Positions 17,243 through 23,231 of a stretch of 23,231 nucleotides of DNA are shown here, piece by piece. Location of the stretch: the NCBI GenBank assembly GCA_945901665.1, contig CAMDLJ010000004.1:1-23231 (forward strand). Direction: 5' to 3'. Source of the stretch: Bordetella parapertussis (GTDB lineage: Bacteria; Pseudomonadota; Gammaproteobacteria; Burkholderiales; Burkholderiaceae). The notes under the pieces are model-generated. The model was given only the letters and a program-made list of their open reading frames with translations, made no database searches and had not been told where the DNA came from. Each line of letters starts with the position of its first letter. The stretch's first letter is position 1. The translations under genes were made by a program, and so were the position numbers.

Positions 17243-17270
17243 TGACGCAGCCGCCACCGTGGCCTACAAT
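17242..17270 (+). promoter_or_regulatory. promoter of the SRP RNA gene ffs
   Basis: A sigma-70-type promoter: -35 ATGACG at 17242-17247 (four of six), a 17-base spacer, and -10 TACAAT at 17265-17270 (five of six). Transcription would start at about 17277-17278, where the predicted terminal helix of the SRP RNA begins, so promoter and RNA 5' end agree independently. Confidence 0.7.
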
Positions 17271-17277
17271 CTGCTTC

Positions 17278-17371
17278 GACGGGCCTTCCCGCATGGCTAA
17301 GCGGCCAACCGAGTCAGGTGGGGAACCAAGCAGCTCTAACTGTGGAACCAGTGCCGGGGTCAAGGCTCGTC
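17278..17371 (+). ncRNA. ffs: small signal recognition particle RNA (4.5S type)
   Basis: This RNA binds Ffh and forms the bacterial SRP that targets nascent membrane proteins to FtsY. The ends pair as a long hairpin: GACGGGCCTT at 17278-17287 with AAGGCTCGTC at 17362-17371 (one G-U pair), followed by further pairing of CCCGCA with TGCCGGG. The apical domain carries the conserved core GGTGGGGAACCAAGCAG (17317-17333), with the GGAA tetraloop at 17322-17325 and the asymmetric AAGCAG side that binds the Ffh M domain. Relative to E. coli (GGTCCGGAAGGAAGCAG) the two base pairs closing the loop are swapped from CC/GG to GG/CC, a compensatory change that supports the fold. The gene is divergent from dnaX with its own promoter. 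A pyrimidine-rich tract follows, but no clear terminator hairpin. Confidence 0.9.
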
Positions 17372-17545
17372 ACCCCCCTTCTTTTCCCTTGTTGATCCAT
17401 GCCCAGGTCAAGCACATGGGACACTTGTAAAACTGACCACCCGTGCCCAAGCAAGCAGGTCCCTGGCCCTTCGCTGGGGTCACTTGAAATTTCAACTTTC
17501 TGTCACAATCTCTCCACATATCGCCTCACCACTACAGGACATCAC
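17372..17545. other. intergenic region between ffs and trxA
   Basis: These 174 bases follow the SRP RNA gene. They start with a pyrimidine-rich run (about 17373-17392) and contain a perfect 12-base palindrome TTGAAATTTCAA at 17484-17495. A CACAAT hexamer at 17504-17509 resembles a -10 box but has no well-spaced -35 (TTGAAA lies only 14 bases upstream). AGGA at 17536-17539 is the trxA ribosome site. Open frames crossing the region show no family resemblance. The trxA promoter must lie here, but I cannot place it firmly. Confidence 0.5.
17484..17495. promoter_or_regulatory. perfect 12-bp palindrome upstream of trxA (possible operator)
   Basis: TTGAAATTTCAA is a perfect inverted repeat about 50 bases before the trxA ATG, overlapping the place where a -35 region would be expected. 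A symmetric site here suits a dimeric regulator, but I cannot assign one and chance occurrence is possible. Confidence 0.3.
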
Positions 17546-17878
17546 ATGGCCAGCGACCTCATCAAACACATCACCGACCAATCCTTTGAAGCCGATGTTC
17601 TCCAATCGGGCACACCCGTATTGGTGGACTACTGGGCCGAGTGGTGCGGCCCTTGCAAGATGATCGCCCCGATCTTGGACGATGTGGCCAATGGTTATCA
17701 AGGAAAGCTGCAAATTGCCAAAATGAACGTCGACGAGAACCGAGACATTCCGGCCAAATTTGGCATCCGTGGCATCCCCACCTTGATGTTGTTTAAAGAT
17801 GGCCAATTGGCTGCCACCAAAGTGGGCGCCCTGAGCAAAGCCCAATTGACCGAATTCATCGATCAGCAATTGGCCTGA
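17546..17878 (+). CDS. trxA: thioredoxin 1
   Basis: General cytoplasmic protein-disulfide reductase, kept reduced by thioredoxin reductase. The 110-residue product has the active site WCGPC (in [17 protein letters not shown]), the cis-proline loop [11 protein letters not shown] and the usual C-terminal helix ([13 protein letters not shown]). The frame is open further upstream, but the ATG at 17546 gives the standard thioredoxin N-terminus ([19 protein letters not shown]) and has AGGA six bases before it. The gene ends in a strong hairpin terminator and is followed by rho, a common gene pair in betaproteobacteria. Confidence 0.97.
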   Translation: MASDLIKHITDQSFEADVLQSGTPVLVDYWAEWCGPCKMIAPILDDVANGYQGKLQIAKMNVDENRDIPAKFGIRGIPTLMLFKDGQLAATKVGALSKAQLTEFIDQQLA

Positions 17879-17887
17879 CCCCCTCCT

Positions 17888-17914
17888 CCTGGGCCTGTCG
17901 GCCCAGGTTTTTTT
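17888..17914 (+). terminator. Rho-independent terminator after trxA
   Basis: A perfect 8-bp stem CCTGGGCC / GGCCCAGG with a four-base loop TGTC is followed directly by seven T. It begins ten bases after the trxA stop. The rho promoter element lies immediately downstream, so trxA and rho are separately transcribed at least in part. Confidence 0.92.
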
Positions 17915-17916
17915 CC

Positions 17917-17925
17917 TGTCATAAT
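17917..17925 (+). promoter_or_regulatory. extended -10 promoter element of rho (TGTCATAAT)
   Basis: TG-T-CATAAT fits the extended -10 pattern TGnTATAAT with one mismatch. It begins three bases after the terminator T-run; the upstream DNA at -35 spacing is the terminator stem and has no TTGACA-like hexamer. Transcription would start at about 17932, giving a leader of roughly 113 bases before rho. Confidence 0.5.
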
Positions 17926-17931
17926 CATTCT

Positions 17932-18044
17932 GCTGATATCCCCCGTCCAACCCGATTGACGGGATCCCAAACGGATCGAATGGCCTTTGCGGCCGCTCCC
18001 CCTCCCCCCCTTTTATTTATGAACTCCATCGCAGGAGTCTTTCC
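17932..18044 (+). promoter_or_regulatory. rho leader with hairpin and C-rich tract (possible autoregulatory region)
   Basis: The untranslated leader contains a hairpin CCCGTC (17942-17947) / GACGGG (17958-17963), a small GGCC-TTTGC-GGCC stem near 17982-17994, then a C-rich, G-poor stretch (about 17996-18010) before the ribosome site AGGAG at 18033-18037. C-rich unstructured RNA is what Rho binds, and rho of E. coli is autoregulated in its leader. That this leader does the same is an inference. Confidence 0.35.
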
Positions 18045-19307
18045 ATGCATCTGAACGAACTCAAGGCGCTGCACGTGTCTGAAGTGCTCAAGCAGGCCGA
18101 AGCGCTCGAAATCGAAAACACTGGCCGCATGCGCAAGCAAGAGCTGATGTTTGCCATCATCAAAAAACGCGCTCGCGCTGGTGAACAAGTATTTGCCGAC
18201 GGTGTTCTGGAAATCCTGCCAGACGGTTTTGGCTTTTTGCGCAGCCCTGACACCAGCTACACCGCCAGCACGGATGACATTTACATCAGCCCCAGCCAGG
18301 TGCGCCGCTTTAACCTGCACACCGGCGACATGGTGGAAGGCGAGGTGCGCATCCCCAAGGATGGCGAACGTTATTTCGCGTTGACCAAGTTGGATAAGGT
18401 CAACGGCGATTTGCCCGAGAACAACAAACACAAAATCATGTTTGAAAACCTCACGCCCTTGTTCCCTAAGGAACATATGCGGCTTGAGCGCGACATCAAA
18501 GGTGAAGAAAACATCACTGGGCGCATCATTGACATCATTGCCCCGATTGGCAAAGGCCAGCGCGCCTTGCTGGTCGCACCGCCCAAAAGCGGTAAAACGG
18601 TGATGATGCAGCACATTGCCCATGCCATCACGGCCAACTACCCCGACAGCCACATGATGGTGTTGTTGGTGGACGAGCGCCCAGAAGAAGTGACCGAGAT
18701 GCAGCGCAGTGTGCGCGGCGAGGTCATCGCCTCCACCTTCGACGAGCCCGCAGCGCGCCATGTGCACGTGGCTGAAATTGTGATTGAACGTGCCAAGCGC
18801 TTGGTGGAATTGAAAAAAGATGTGGTCATCCTGCTGGACTCCATCACCCGCCTGGCGCGCGCCTACAACAATGTGGTGCCCAGCTCTGGCAAGGTGCTCT
18901 CTGGCGGCGTGGACGCCAACGCCTTGCAGCGCCCCAAACGATTTTTTGGCGCCGCGCGCAAAGTTGAAGAGGGTGGCTCCTTGACCATCATCGGCACGGC
19001 CTTGGTCGATACGGGCAGCCGCATGGACGAAGTGATTTTTGAGGAATTCAAAGGCACGGGCAACTGCGAAATCCACCTCGATCGCCGCCTATATGAAAAA
19101 CGGGTTTTCCCAGCCATTCAGCTCAATCGCAGTGGTACCCGGCGCGAGGAGTTGTTGCTCCAACCCGAGATTTTGCAAAAAACCCGCATCTTGAGACAGT
19201 TCATCTACAACATGGATGAAATTGAGTCGATGGAGCTGATGCTCAAGAACATGAAGTCCACCAAAACCAATGTTGACTTCTTTGACTTGATGCGCAGGGG
19301 CGGCTGA
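18045..19307 (+). CDS. rho: transcription termination factor Rho
   Basis: Hexameric RNA-dependent ATPase that terminates transcription. The 420-residue product matches E. coli Rho in length and numbering: N-terminal domain [19 protein letters not shown], the RNA-binding cold-shock-like fold with [12 protein letters not shown] (61-72), Walker A APPKSGKT (178-185, K181 and K184), Walker B region [16 protein letters not shown] (260-275), the Q-loop GKVLSGGVD (282-290) and the R-loop region [23 protein letters not shown]. The ATG is preceded by AGGAG with a seven-base gap. It lies between the trxA terminator and the L31 gene, with its own apparent extended -10 promoter. There is no insertion in the N-terminal domain, unlike actinobacterial Rho. 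Confidence 0.98.
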   Translation: MHLNELKALHVSEVLKQAEALEIENTGRMRKQELMFAIIKKRARAGEQVFADGVLEILPDGFGFLRSPDTSYTASTDDIYISPSQVRRFNLHTGDMVEGEVRIPKDGERYFALTKLDKVNGDLPENNKHKIMFENLTPLFPKEHMRLERDIKGEENITGRIIDIIAPIGKGQRALLVAPPKSGKTVMMQHIAHAITANYPDSHMMVLLVDERPEEVTEMQRSVRGEVIASTFDEPAARHVHVAEIVIERAKRLVELKKDVVILLDSITRLARAYNNVVPSSGKVLSGGVDANALQRPKRFFGAARKVEEGGSLTIIGTALVDTGSRMDEVIFEEFKGTGNCEIHLDRRLYEKRVFPAIQLNRSGTRREELLLQPEILQKTRILRQFIYNMDEIESMELMLKNMKSTKTNVDFFDLMRRGG

Positions 19308-19312
19308 AGCCG

Positions 19313-19321
19313 TGGCATAAT
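19313..19321 (+). promoter_or_regulatory. extended -10 promoter element of the L31 gene (TGGCATAAT)
   Basis: TG-G-CATAAT lies six bases after the rho stop and matches the extended -10 pattern with the same C for T at the first position as the rho element. A TTGACT occurs upstream, but 28 bases away, too far to act as its -35. Transcription from about 19328 would leave a leader near 60 bases. Confidence 0.45.
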
Positions 19322-19389
19322 TGCACGTTTTGCGAAAAGTGCGCCAAAATGGTTTGGCGAGGCTGTTGCAGCTGATCTAAGGACACCCC

Positions 19390-19644
19390 ATGAAAGAAGG
19401 CATTCACCCCAATTACCGCGAGGTTTGCTTTGTAGACCTCTCCAACGGCTTCAAATTTGTCACCCGTTCATGCGCCAACACCAAAGAAATGGTCAAGATG
19501 GATGATGGACGCGAACTGCCCTTGTACAAGTTGGACACCTCCAGCGAATCACACCCTTTCTACACCGGTACCCAAAAATCGGTCGATACCATGGGTGGGC
19601 GTGTGGAGAAATTCCGCAACAAGTACAAGACAGCCGCCAAATAA
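19390..19644 (+). CDS. rpmE2: 50S ribosomal protein L31 type B (zinc-independent form)
   Basis: L31 joins the large-subunit central protuberance and bridges to the small subunit. The 84-residue product [23 protein letters not shown]...[26 protein letters not shown] has the conserved SHPFYTG and GRVEKF segments of L31. It lacks the CxxC zinc ribbon of the type A protein and has the length of the type B (C-minus) form. In bacteria with both types the B form is usually induced by zinc shortage; here it sits next to rho with a plain promoter, and may be the only L31. The ribosome site AAGGA precedes the ATG by about eight bases. Confidence 0.94.
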   Translation: MKEGIHPNYREVCFVDLSNGFKFVTRSCANTKEMVKMDDGRELPLYKLDTSSESHPFYTGTQKSVDTMGGRVEKFRNKYKTAAK

Positions 19645-19664
19645 ACCGTCTTCACCCATCCAAA

Positions 19665-19695
19665 AGCAGCACGGGACGACCGCGCTGCTTTTTTT
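19665..19695 (+). terminator. Rho-independent terminator after the L31 gene
   Basis: AGCAGC at 19665-19670 pairs with GCTGCT at 19684-19689, extended inside by CGG/CCG across one A-C mismatch with a five-base loop. The T run covers 19689-19695 (seven T). It lies 20 bases after the L31 stop. Confidence 0.9.
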
Positions 19696-19739
19696 ATGGC
19701 TGACCGTTCTGCCCTTGAGGCCAACCAAGCCCTGAACCC

Positions 19740-21458
19740 TTGAACACACCCAACCCCGCCATCGTTGCCCAAAGCGGCGTGCGCCGACTGCCACGCTGGG
19801 GTTTGCTGTTGTTGTGCGGGGTTTATTTATTGCCTGGCTTTTTAGGCCGCGACCCTTGGCGCCCCTGGGACATGGCCGCTTTTGGCCAAATGCTGGCCTT
19901 GGCCCAAGGCGAGAGCCTGTGGTGGCAGCCCACCTTGATGGATTTGCCGCCGGAACTGGATGGGTTGTTGCCCTTTTGGTTGGGGGCATGGGCCATCCAA
20001 TGGTCACCCGAATGGCTGTCGCCGGTGATGGCCTCGCGCTTACCGTTCATGGCGATTGCCGCTTTGTGTTTGGCGATGACTTGGTATGCCATCGAAGCCT
20101 TGGCACGCAGCCCCCAGGCACAGCCGGTGAGTTTTGCCTTTGGTGGCGAGGCTGAGCCCAAGGCCTATGCCCGCACCCTGGCCGATGCCGGTTTATTGGC
20201 ATTGATTGCCTGCCTGGGTCTGGCCGTTCCCCTGCACGAAACATCGCCCATGCTGGTGCAGCTTGGTGGCAGCAGTGCGCTGTTCATGGGCGTGGCCTCG
20301 TTGCGGACACACCCTTGGCGTGGCTGTTTGGTCAGCGTGCTGGGCTTGTGGGTGTTGGCTTTCAGTGGTGCACCCACTTTGGCCATGGCCTTGGGCTTGG
20401 CGGCCTTGCTGGTGCTGATTGGAGGAACGCCTGAGTTGTCTTCAACCAAGCGCTTGGCATTGGCCAGCCTCTTGGGCTTGGCTTTGTTGCTTCTGGCCGG
20501 CATGGTCAACGAATGGGATTTGTGGCGTTGGCGCTTGCGCACTTGGCCCTTGCCAGCGTCTGAATGGCGCCGCTGGCTGGAGTTGATCTTGTGGTTCACC
20601 TGGCCTTGCTGGCCTCTGGCGCTGTGGTCGGCGTGGAGTTGGCGGCGCCAATGGGGTCGACGCCCGTGGTCCATGCATGTCATTTGGCCCATCACCATGA
20701 TCGTGACTGTGACCTTGGCCAGCGCCATGACAGCGGCTTCGGAGCGCACCTTGCTGCTGTCATTGCCAGCGTTTGCAGCCATGGCGGCCTTTGCGCTGCC
20801 GACCTTGCAGCGCAGCGTCACCGCCTTGATCGACTGGTTCACTCTGCTTTTTTTTACCGGCTGCGGCGTGATCATTTGGGTGGTGTGGTTGGCCATGCAA
20901 ACCGGTTGGCCGCCGCAACCCGCCGCCAATGTCGCCCGCTTGGCGCCCGGATTCACCCCTGCCTTTGAATACCTTCCTTTGGCCATGGCCTTGGCCGGTT
21001 CAGCCCTGTGGGTCTGGCTGGTGCATTGGCGGGCGGGCCGGCACCGGACGGCCTTGTGGAAAAGCCTGGTATTGCCCTCAGCTGGCGCAGCCTTGTGCTG
21101 GCTGCTGTTGATGACGCTTTGGCTGCCCTTGTTGAACTACGCACGCAGCTATGTGCCTTTGGTTGAACAAGTGAAACTGACCATTCCCGATACCTCTTGC
21201 GTGGCCGTCAAGGGATTGAACACGGGCCAAATTGCCGCCTTGAAGTGGCATGGCACTTGGCGCTTGGAAAACTTGTCTGCTGCCAGCCGTTGCGTATGGT
21301 TGTTGGTGGACCCGCAATGGGCCAGCGACCCCACGCACGCCCCAGACCCACTGCAATGGGCCCGTGTTCAAAAAGTACAAAGGCCCACGCGCGCCTATGA
21401 AAATTTGCTGATCTACCGGCAGGCCCGGCCCACTGGCTCTCATGCCCACGCACCATGA
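19740..21458 (+). CDS. polytopic membrane protein resembling GT-C (ArnT/PMT-type) glycosyltransferases
   Basis: The 572-residue product has roughly ten to twelve hydrophobic segments and a soluble C-terminal part (after about residue 470, including VKLTIPDTSCVAVKGLNTGQIAALKW). The first external loop after helix 1 reads GRDPWRPWDMAAFGQMLALAQGE...WWQPTLMDLPPELDGLLPFWLGA (about 36-83). This resembles the acidic first loop and following helix of GT-C enzymes such as ArnT, which transfer sugars from polyprenyl-phosphate donors. D38 would be the catalytic-acid candidate. I recognise the pattern but not the exact family, so function stays tentative. The start is uncertain: a TTG at 19740 is the longest choice and has no ribosome site; a GTG at 19779 is another option. 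The stop overlaps the next gene by ATGA, implying coupled translation. Confidence 0.7.
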   Translation: MNTPNPAIVAQSGVRRLPRWGLLLLCGVYLLPGFLGRDPWRPWDMAAFGQMLALAQGESLWWQPTLMDLPPELDGLLPFWLGAWAIQWSPEWLSPVMASRLPFMAIAALCLAMTWYAIEALARSPQAQPVSFAFGGEAEPKAYARTLADAGLLALIACLGLAVPLHETSPMLVQLGGSSALFMGVASLRTHPWRGCLVSVLGLWVLAFSGAPTLAMALGLAALLVLIGGTPELSSTKRLALASLLGLALLLLAGMVNEWDLWRWRLRTWPLPASEWRRWLELILWFTWPCWPLALWSAWSWRRQWGRRPWSMHVIWPITMIVTVTLASAMTAASERTLLLSLPAFAAMAAFALPTLQRSVTALIDWFTLLFFTGCGVIIWVVWLAMQTGWPPQPAANVARLAPGFTPAFEYLPLAMALAGSALWVWLVHWRAGRHRTALWKSLVLPSAGAALCWLLLMTLWLPLLNYARSYVPLVEQVKLTIPDTSCVAVKGLNTGQIAALKWHGTWRLENLSAASRCVWLLVDPQWASDPTHAPDPLQWARVQKVQRPTRAYENLLIYRQARPTGSHAHAP

Positions 21459-22798
21459 ATGAACGGCGTTTGATCGCCGGCCAAGCGGCCACGGTGTTCG
21501 TTGGGCAAATTGCGGTGATGGGCTTTGGCGTGACCGATACCTTGGTGGCCGGGCGCAGCTCACCCGAGGCTTTGGCCGCTTTATCGGTCGGGTCTTCCTT
21601 GTACATCACCGTTTTTGTGGCCCTGATGGGGGTGCTGCAAGCCCTGCTGCCCATCTTGAGCGAGCATGTGGGTGCAGGCCGAAAACAAGCCATTGGCCAC
21701 TGTTTTGAGCAAGGCCTTTATATCTGCGTCCTGCTGAGCTTTGCGGGGGCATTTGTGCTTTGTCACCCGCAACTGATCTTGGAGTGGACCCAGGTGCCCG
21801 CCCCTTTGCAAGGCGTGGTGTCAGAGTATTTGGCCATTTTGTCCTGGGCACTGGCACCAGCATTGCTGTTTCGCATGTTCAGCACGCTCAACCAAAGCCT
21901 GGGTCACCCGCGGGTCATCACCCTGATCCAAGTGCTGGCCTTGGTGGTCAAAGTCCCCCTGTCGATCTGGCTGGCCTTGGGTGGGGATGGGCAGCCAGGC
22001 ATGGGTTTGATCGGTTGTGCCTGGGCCACATGGTGGGTCAATCTCGCCATGCTCTTGGCCATGATCGGTCTGCTGGTTTGGGCCCCCCTGTACCGGCCTT
22101 TGCGCATTGGCGCGCCTTGGCGACGACCCGATTGGTCCACCATCAAACCGATGCTGGCCATGGGCCTGCCCAATGGTTTGTCGCTGTTGGTCGAAGTGTC
22201 TTCGTTTGCCTTCATGGCTTTGTTCATTGCACGCATGGGCAACCTGCCTTTGGCCGCCCACCAAATTGCCTCCAATGTGGCCACCTTGCTCTACATGGTG
22301 CCCCTGTCCTTGTCCATCGCCATCAGTGCCAGGGTCAGTTATTGGATTGGGGCCAACCAAGCCCAGCGGGCGCTTCAAGTGCAAAAGTTGGGTATTCGAA
22401 TGGTGGCAGGCTGTGCCCTGGCGCTGGGTTTGCTGGTGTGGTTGTGTCGCCAACCCCTGGCCGGTATCTACAGCCAAGAAGCCGAGGTGGTGGCAATGGC
22501 CAGCCACTTGCTAGGCTGGCTGGCATTGTTCCACTTGGGCGACGCGATGCAAGCCCTGGGCATGTTTTTACTGCGTTGCCACAAAGTGAAACTGGCGCCC
22601 TTGTTGGTATACGCCGTGATGCTGTGGGGATTGGGGCTGGGTGGCGGCCAATGGATCGCATACCACGGCACACCTTGGACACCTGCCTTGCAAGACCCGG
22701 TGGCATTTTGGATCAGCAGCAGCTTGGCACTGGCGCTGACATCGATGATTTTTTTGTGGTTGCTGAGAAAAGTCAGCCAGCCTGAACCAAGGGGCTGA
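21455..22798 (+). CDS. MATE-family (NorM/DinF-like) transporter
   Basis: Twelve-helix cation-coupled antiporter of the MATE family, usually exporting cationic drugs or metabolites; the wider MOP superfamily also includes lipid-linked glycan flippases. The 447-residue product has two related halves. The first (QAATVFVGQIAVMGFGVTDTLVAGRSSPEALAALSVGSSLYITVFVALMGVLQALLPILSEHVGAGR) carries the MATE signature with GVTDTLVAG and QALLPILSEHVGAG. The second contains GLPNGLSLLVEVSSFAFMALFIARMGNLPLAAHQIASNVATLLYMVPLSLSIAISARVSYWIGA. The ATG at 21455 overlaps the previous stop (ATGA). The 3' end overlaps the convergent histidine-kinase gene by 26 bases. Substrate unknown. Confidence 0.92.
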   Translation: MNERRLIAGQAATVFVGQIAVMGFGVTDTLVAGRSSPEALAALSVGSSLYITVFVALMGVLQALLPILSEHVGAGRKQAIGHCFEQGLYICVLLSFAGAFVLCHPQLILEWTQVPAPLQGVVSEYLAILSWALAPALLFRMFSTLNQSLGHPRVITLIQVLALVVKVPLSIWLALGGDGQPGMGLIGCAWATWWVNLAMLLAMIGLLVWAPLYRPLRIGAPWRRPDWSTIKPMLAMGLPNGLSLLVEVSSFAFMALFIARMGNLPLAAHQIASNVATLLYMVPLSLSIAISARVSYWIGANQAQRALQVQKLGIRMVAGCALALGLLVWLCRQPLAGIYSQEAEVVAMASHLLGWLALFHLGDAMQALGMFLLRCHKVKLAPLLVYAVMLWGLGLGGGQWIAYHGTPWTPALQDPVAFWISSSLALALTSMIFLWLLRKVSQPEPRG

Positions 22799-23231
22799 GG
22801 CCGCGCATGCGCGCCGCCGGAAAAGCCAATTCGAAACGTGAGCCCACACCCAATTGGCTTTCAATGCGCAATTCGCCCCCATGCCGTTGCATCACATGCT
22901 TGACGATGGACAGGCCCAAACCTGTGCCACCCAGATCTCGCGAGCGGCTGCTGTCCACCCGGTAAAAACGCTCTGTCAAACGCGACAAATGCTCTGGTGC
23001 AATCCCTGGGCCAGAGTCTTGCACCGCTAGACAAAAAAGCCCACTTGCATCGATGTGTGCCCTTGCCTCAACCCGTCCGCCGGCTGGGGTGTAGCGCACG
23101 GCATTGCTGAGCAAATTGGACCAAGCACTTTGAATCTCTGTGGGCACACCGATCAATGTCGCATCGTTGAACTCAGCGGGAAAGTTGAAATCAAATTGCT
23201 GGGCTGGCAAAGGCATCAACACCGAGGACAG
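22773..23231 (-). CDS. phoR: C-terminal part of a PhoR-like sensor histidine kinase (truncated by window end)
   Basis: The visible 152 codons form a HATPase_c domain: N-box NLLSNAVRYTPAGG, G1 box DSGPGI, F box ERFYRVDSSRSRDLGGTGLGLSIVKHVMQRHGG (containing the G2 box) and the final GVGSRFELAFPAAR. The wording of the F/G2 region is typical of the phosphate-regulon kinase PhoR, which phosphorylates PhoB under phosphate limitation, but other kinases of the PhoR/WalK group share it. The frame is open to the window edge, so the dimerisation/histidine and sensor parts lie beyond 23231. The gene overlaps the MATE transporter tail to tail. Confidence 0.75.
   Translation of the reverse strand: MSSVLMPLPAQQFDFNFPAEFNDATLIGVPTEIQSAWSNLLSNAVRYTPAGGRVEARAHIDASGLFCLAVQDSGPGIAPEHLSRLTERFYRVDSSRSRDLGGTGLGLSIVKHVMQRHGGELRIESQLGVGSRFELAFPAARMRGLSPLVQAG

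Noticed and set aside
17399..17545. N-terminal extension of thioredoxin by 49 residues
   Set aside because: The extension has no thioredoxin or signal-peptide character. The ATG at 17546 has a good AGGA site and gives the normal N-terminus.
17925..19076. 383-codon minus-strand frame opposite rho
   Set aside because: Antisense of a highly conserved gene. It crosses the rho leader and promoter region and shows no domain.

Overview
The window reads as chromosomal core DNA of a betaproteobacterium, most likely a member of the Burkholderiales (Comamonadaceae-like, in the Limnohabitans/Rhodoferax/Polaromonas neighbourhood). This is judged from protein style (MoaA, DnaX, GloB, PhoR), the dnaX-ybaB-recR and trxA-rho-rpmE arrangements, and the GC-rich third codon positions. 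The assignment is from recognition, not from a search. Coding density is very high and I see no insertion sequence, prophage, CRISPR array or tRNA.

Layout. (1) Positions 1-3102, plus strand: moaA-mobA-moeA, a molybdenum-cofactor operon. (2) 3126-7846, minus strand: an RND efflux pair (periplasmic adaptor then inner-membrane pump), without an outer-membrane channel gene beside it. (3) 7952-9236, minus strand: a SAM-methyltransferase-like gene overlapping rnhA (RNase HI). (4) 9235-11546, plus strand: gloB (glyoxalase II) and an MltD-like lytic transglycosylase lipoprotein. The gloB start codon overlaps that of the divergent methyltransferase. (5) 11580-14309, minus strand: an ABC importer of the nitrate/sulfonate/taurine type (binding protein, ATPase, permease), substrate unknown. 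(6) 14405-17229, minus strand: dnaX-ybaB-recR, the classical replication/recombination cluster, with recR coupled to ybaB by a one-base stop/start overlap. (7) 17278-17371, plus strand: the small SRP RNA gene (ffs), divergent from dnaX with its own promoter. (8) 17546-19695, plus strand: trxA, terminator, rho, rpmE2-type L31 gene, terminator. (9) 19740-22798, plus strand: a large GT-C-like membrane protein coupled to a MATE-family transporter. (10) 22773-23231, minus strand: the C-terminal ATPase part of a PhoR-like histidine kinase, running out of the window and overlapping the MATE gene tail to tail.

I did not find a wholly new system. The observation I rate highest is an A9 homopolymer in dnaX, exactly between the ATPase/clamp-loader part and the tau-specific part. 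Slippage there in either direction gives a stop codon within 1 to 8 codons, so a short gamma-like subunit is predicted. Others worth checking are the overlapping divergent starts of gloB and the methyltransferase with a perfect TATAAT 10 bases before the gloB ATG, the compensatory base swap in the SRP RNA tetraloop stem, a long Pro/Ala/Gly insert inside the RND adaptor, matching extended -10 elements before rho and rpmE2, and the GT-C-like/MATE coupled pair.
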